Source of the DNA: Gemmataceae bacterium
Lineage (GTDB): Bacteria > Planctomycetota > Planctomycetia > Gemmatales > Gemmataceae
Length of the DNA stretch: 64,000 bases
Assembly: GCA_019636445.1 (NCBI GenBank)
Contig: JAHBXO010000006.1
Coordinates: 62,001-126,000 of the forward strand
Direction of reading: 5' to 3'
Within the stretch, counting starts at the first letter, position 1. The number at the start of each line of letters is the position of its first letter. The notes under the pieces were generated by a model. It was not told where the DNA came from. It saw only the letters and a program-made list of their open reading frames with translations, and searched no databases. Of this stretch, positions 63,117 through 64,000 are shown in pieces. The translations under genes and the position numbers were made by a program.

Positions 63117-64000
63117 TCACTTCTCCGGAGTGGTTCGCTTCTGGAAGGGGTCGCTCTGGACGATCGCGAGGATCAGGGTGGAGAACCGGTCGTCCGCCCG
63201 GCCGGCGGCCTCCATGATACCATTCACCGCCCGGCGATCATAGTCCTCCAGCCCGCGCCCGAGCGCGTAAGTCAGCATCTTCTCGGCGAGGCACCGAACG
63301 AACGCGGCCTTGTCCGCCCGCAGCAGCTTTCGTAGCCCGTCCGGCCCATCGAACTTGCGTCCGTCGGGCAGTTCGCCGGAAACATCGATGGCGACGCCGG
63401 CGTCCTTCTCCCGCCACGCCCCGATGGCGTCGAACTGCTCGAACGCGAACCCGATCGGATCCATCCGGCGGTGGCAGGAGGCGCACACGGCGTTCGCCCG
63501 GTGCTGCTCCATCTGCTGGCGAAGGGTCCCTTTCAGTTGCTTCTGGTCCTCGAGTTCGGGGATGTCCAGTTCCGGCGGCGGGGGCGGCGGGGGCGTGTTG
63601 AGCAACTGGTCGAGGACGAACTTGCCCCGCTTCACCGGGGAGGTGCGCGTGGCGTTGGACGCGAGCGCGAGCAGGCTGGCGTGGGTGAGCATTCCGCCGC
63701 GGTGGGGCGGAGCCGGGACTCGCACGAACTCGCGGCCGGTCACGCCCACGATGCCATAGTGCTTCGCCAACTCCGCGTTCACGAACGTGAAGTCGGCATC
63801 GAGGAGGTCCGGCACGCTCCGGTCCTCGCGAACCATCGCTTCGAAGAACAGCAGGCTTTCCCGCAGCATCGCCTGGCGCAGCGTGGGGGTGAAGGTCGGG
63901 AACAGGACCGGATCGGGCGAGGCGAGGTCGAGCTTGCGAAGCGTCAGCCACTGTTCGGCGAAGCCGTGGAGGAAGGACGTCGATTTGGGATCTTTCACCA
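63117..64000 (-). CDS. DUF1592/DUF1588/DUF1585 protein, 5' end outside window
   Basis: At least 294 residues of the C-terminal part are present; the frame runs off the right edge. In order: DUF1592 end (FAEQWLTLRKLDLASPDPVLF, split as FAEQWLTLRKL and DLASPDPVLFPTF), DUF1588 with GGMLTHASLLALASNATRTS, TSPVKRGKFVLDQLLNTPPP, ASCHRRMDPIGFAFEQFDAI, and DUF1585 (FDGPDGLRKLL, CLAEKMLTYALGRGLEDYD). The single ASCHRRMDP is the CxxCH-like site, in which only one Cys-x2-Cys-His (CASCH) is seen. It is first of the three-gene operon with DUF1552 and WD40-pseudocaspase. Function unknown. Confidence 0.93.
   Translation of the reverse strand, partial: VKDPKSTSFLHGFAEQWLTLRKLDLASPDPVLFPTFTPTLRQAMLRESLLFFEAMVREDRSVPDLLDADFTFVNAELAKHYGIVGVTGREFVRVPAPPHRGGMLTHASLLALASNATRTSPVKRGKFVLDQLLNTPPPPPPPELDIPELEDQKQLKGTLRQQMEQHRANAVCASCHRRMDPIGFAFEQFDAIGAWREKDAGVAIDVSGELPDGRKFDGPDGLRKLLRADKAAFVRCLAEKMLTYALGRGLEDYDRRAVNGIMEAAGRADDRFSTLILAIVQSDPFQKRTTPEK

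Overview
The window looks like chromosomal DNA of a high-GC planctomycete, most likely of the Gemmataceae/Gemmatales type (my inference). The signs are lineage-typical families side by side: two DUF1559 pseudopilin-like proteins, a DUF1501 protein, a DUF1552 plus DUF1592/1588/1585 pair, a PVC-type dehydrogenase with a CxxCH haem domain, a DUF1080 protein, a WD40/caspase-like fusion, a degenerate Ser/Thr kinase with a C-terminal membrane anchor, and an H4MPT-dependent cyclohydrolase (Mch). Genes are densely packed, starts are ATG or GTG, and Shine-Dalgarno motifs are visible at many but not all of them. No prophage, conjugative module, transposase gene or CRISPR array was found.

Layout. 1-5.2 kb: end of a DUF1080 protein, an acyltransferase-3 protein, lnt and moeA, then tRNA-Leu(GAG) with its terminator. 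5.2-13.2 kb: LpxL-type acyltransferase, two unknown membrane proteins, a monomeric sarcosine oxidase-like flavoenzyme, a Cys/Gly-tailed membrane protein and an orphan RND adaptor lipoprotein. 13.2-20.4 kb: gap-pgk separated by a large inverted repeat, an unknown membrane protein, a DUF1559 plus small lipoprotein cassette, and rimO. 20.4-24.9 kb: mch, then cysD, a small Cys-rich protein and cysNC (sulfate activation). 25-32 kb: an MBOAT/SGNH O-acetylation pair, purine nucleoside phosphorylase, an unknown protein, a PQQ-type beta-propeller and protoporphyrinogen oxidase. 32-43 kb: pseudokinase, photolyase-like protein, the large haem-domain dehydrogenase, then thrC, a Phd/VapC-type toxin-antitoxin pair and dapB. 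43-51 kb: release-factor-like protein, scpA, DUF1501, Bax-inhibitor-1 family protein, gcvT-gcvH and a P-type ATPase. 51-64 kb: two overlapping small unknown genes, a TIM-barrel epimerase-like protein, a HAD hydrolase, a sigma-70 factor, a receiver-GGDEF protein, a second DUF1559 plus lipoprotein cassette, a 500-bp mirror-image repeat array, and an operon of DUF1592, DUF1552 and WD40-pseudocaspase.

The genes make no single large pathway. They form local working units: glycolysis (gap-pgk), sulfate activation (cysD-cysNC), aspartate-family biosynthesis (thrC, dapB), glycine cleavage (gcvT-gcvH), exopolysaccharide or envelope O-acetylation (MBOAT-SGNH), and lipoprotein and lipid A acylation (lnt, lpxL).

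The most unusual content is non-coding. At least five families of short inverted repeats sit between genes. One, built on GACTTCCGAAGTC, has three copies, each starting at or within a few bases of a stop codon between co-directional genes. Another, an array of 15 copies of a 21-bp unit arranged head-to-head with matching outer ends, occupies a convergent intergenic region. Several proteins keep a family fold but have lost key residues (pseudokinase, pseudocaspase, photolyase lacking the expected FeS-ligand loop). All coordinates and motif readings come from inspection by eye. Family names rest on remembered motifs, not database searches.
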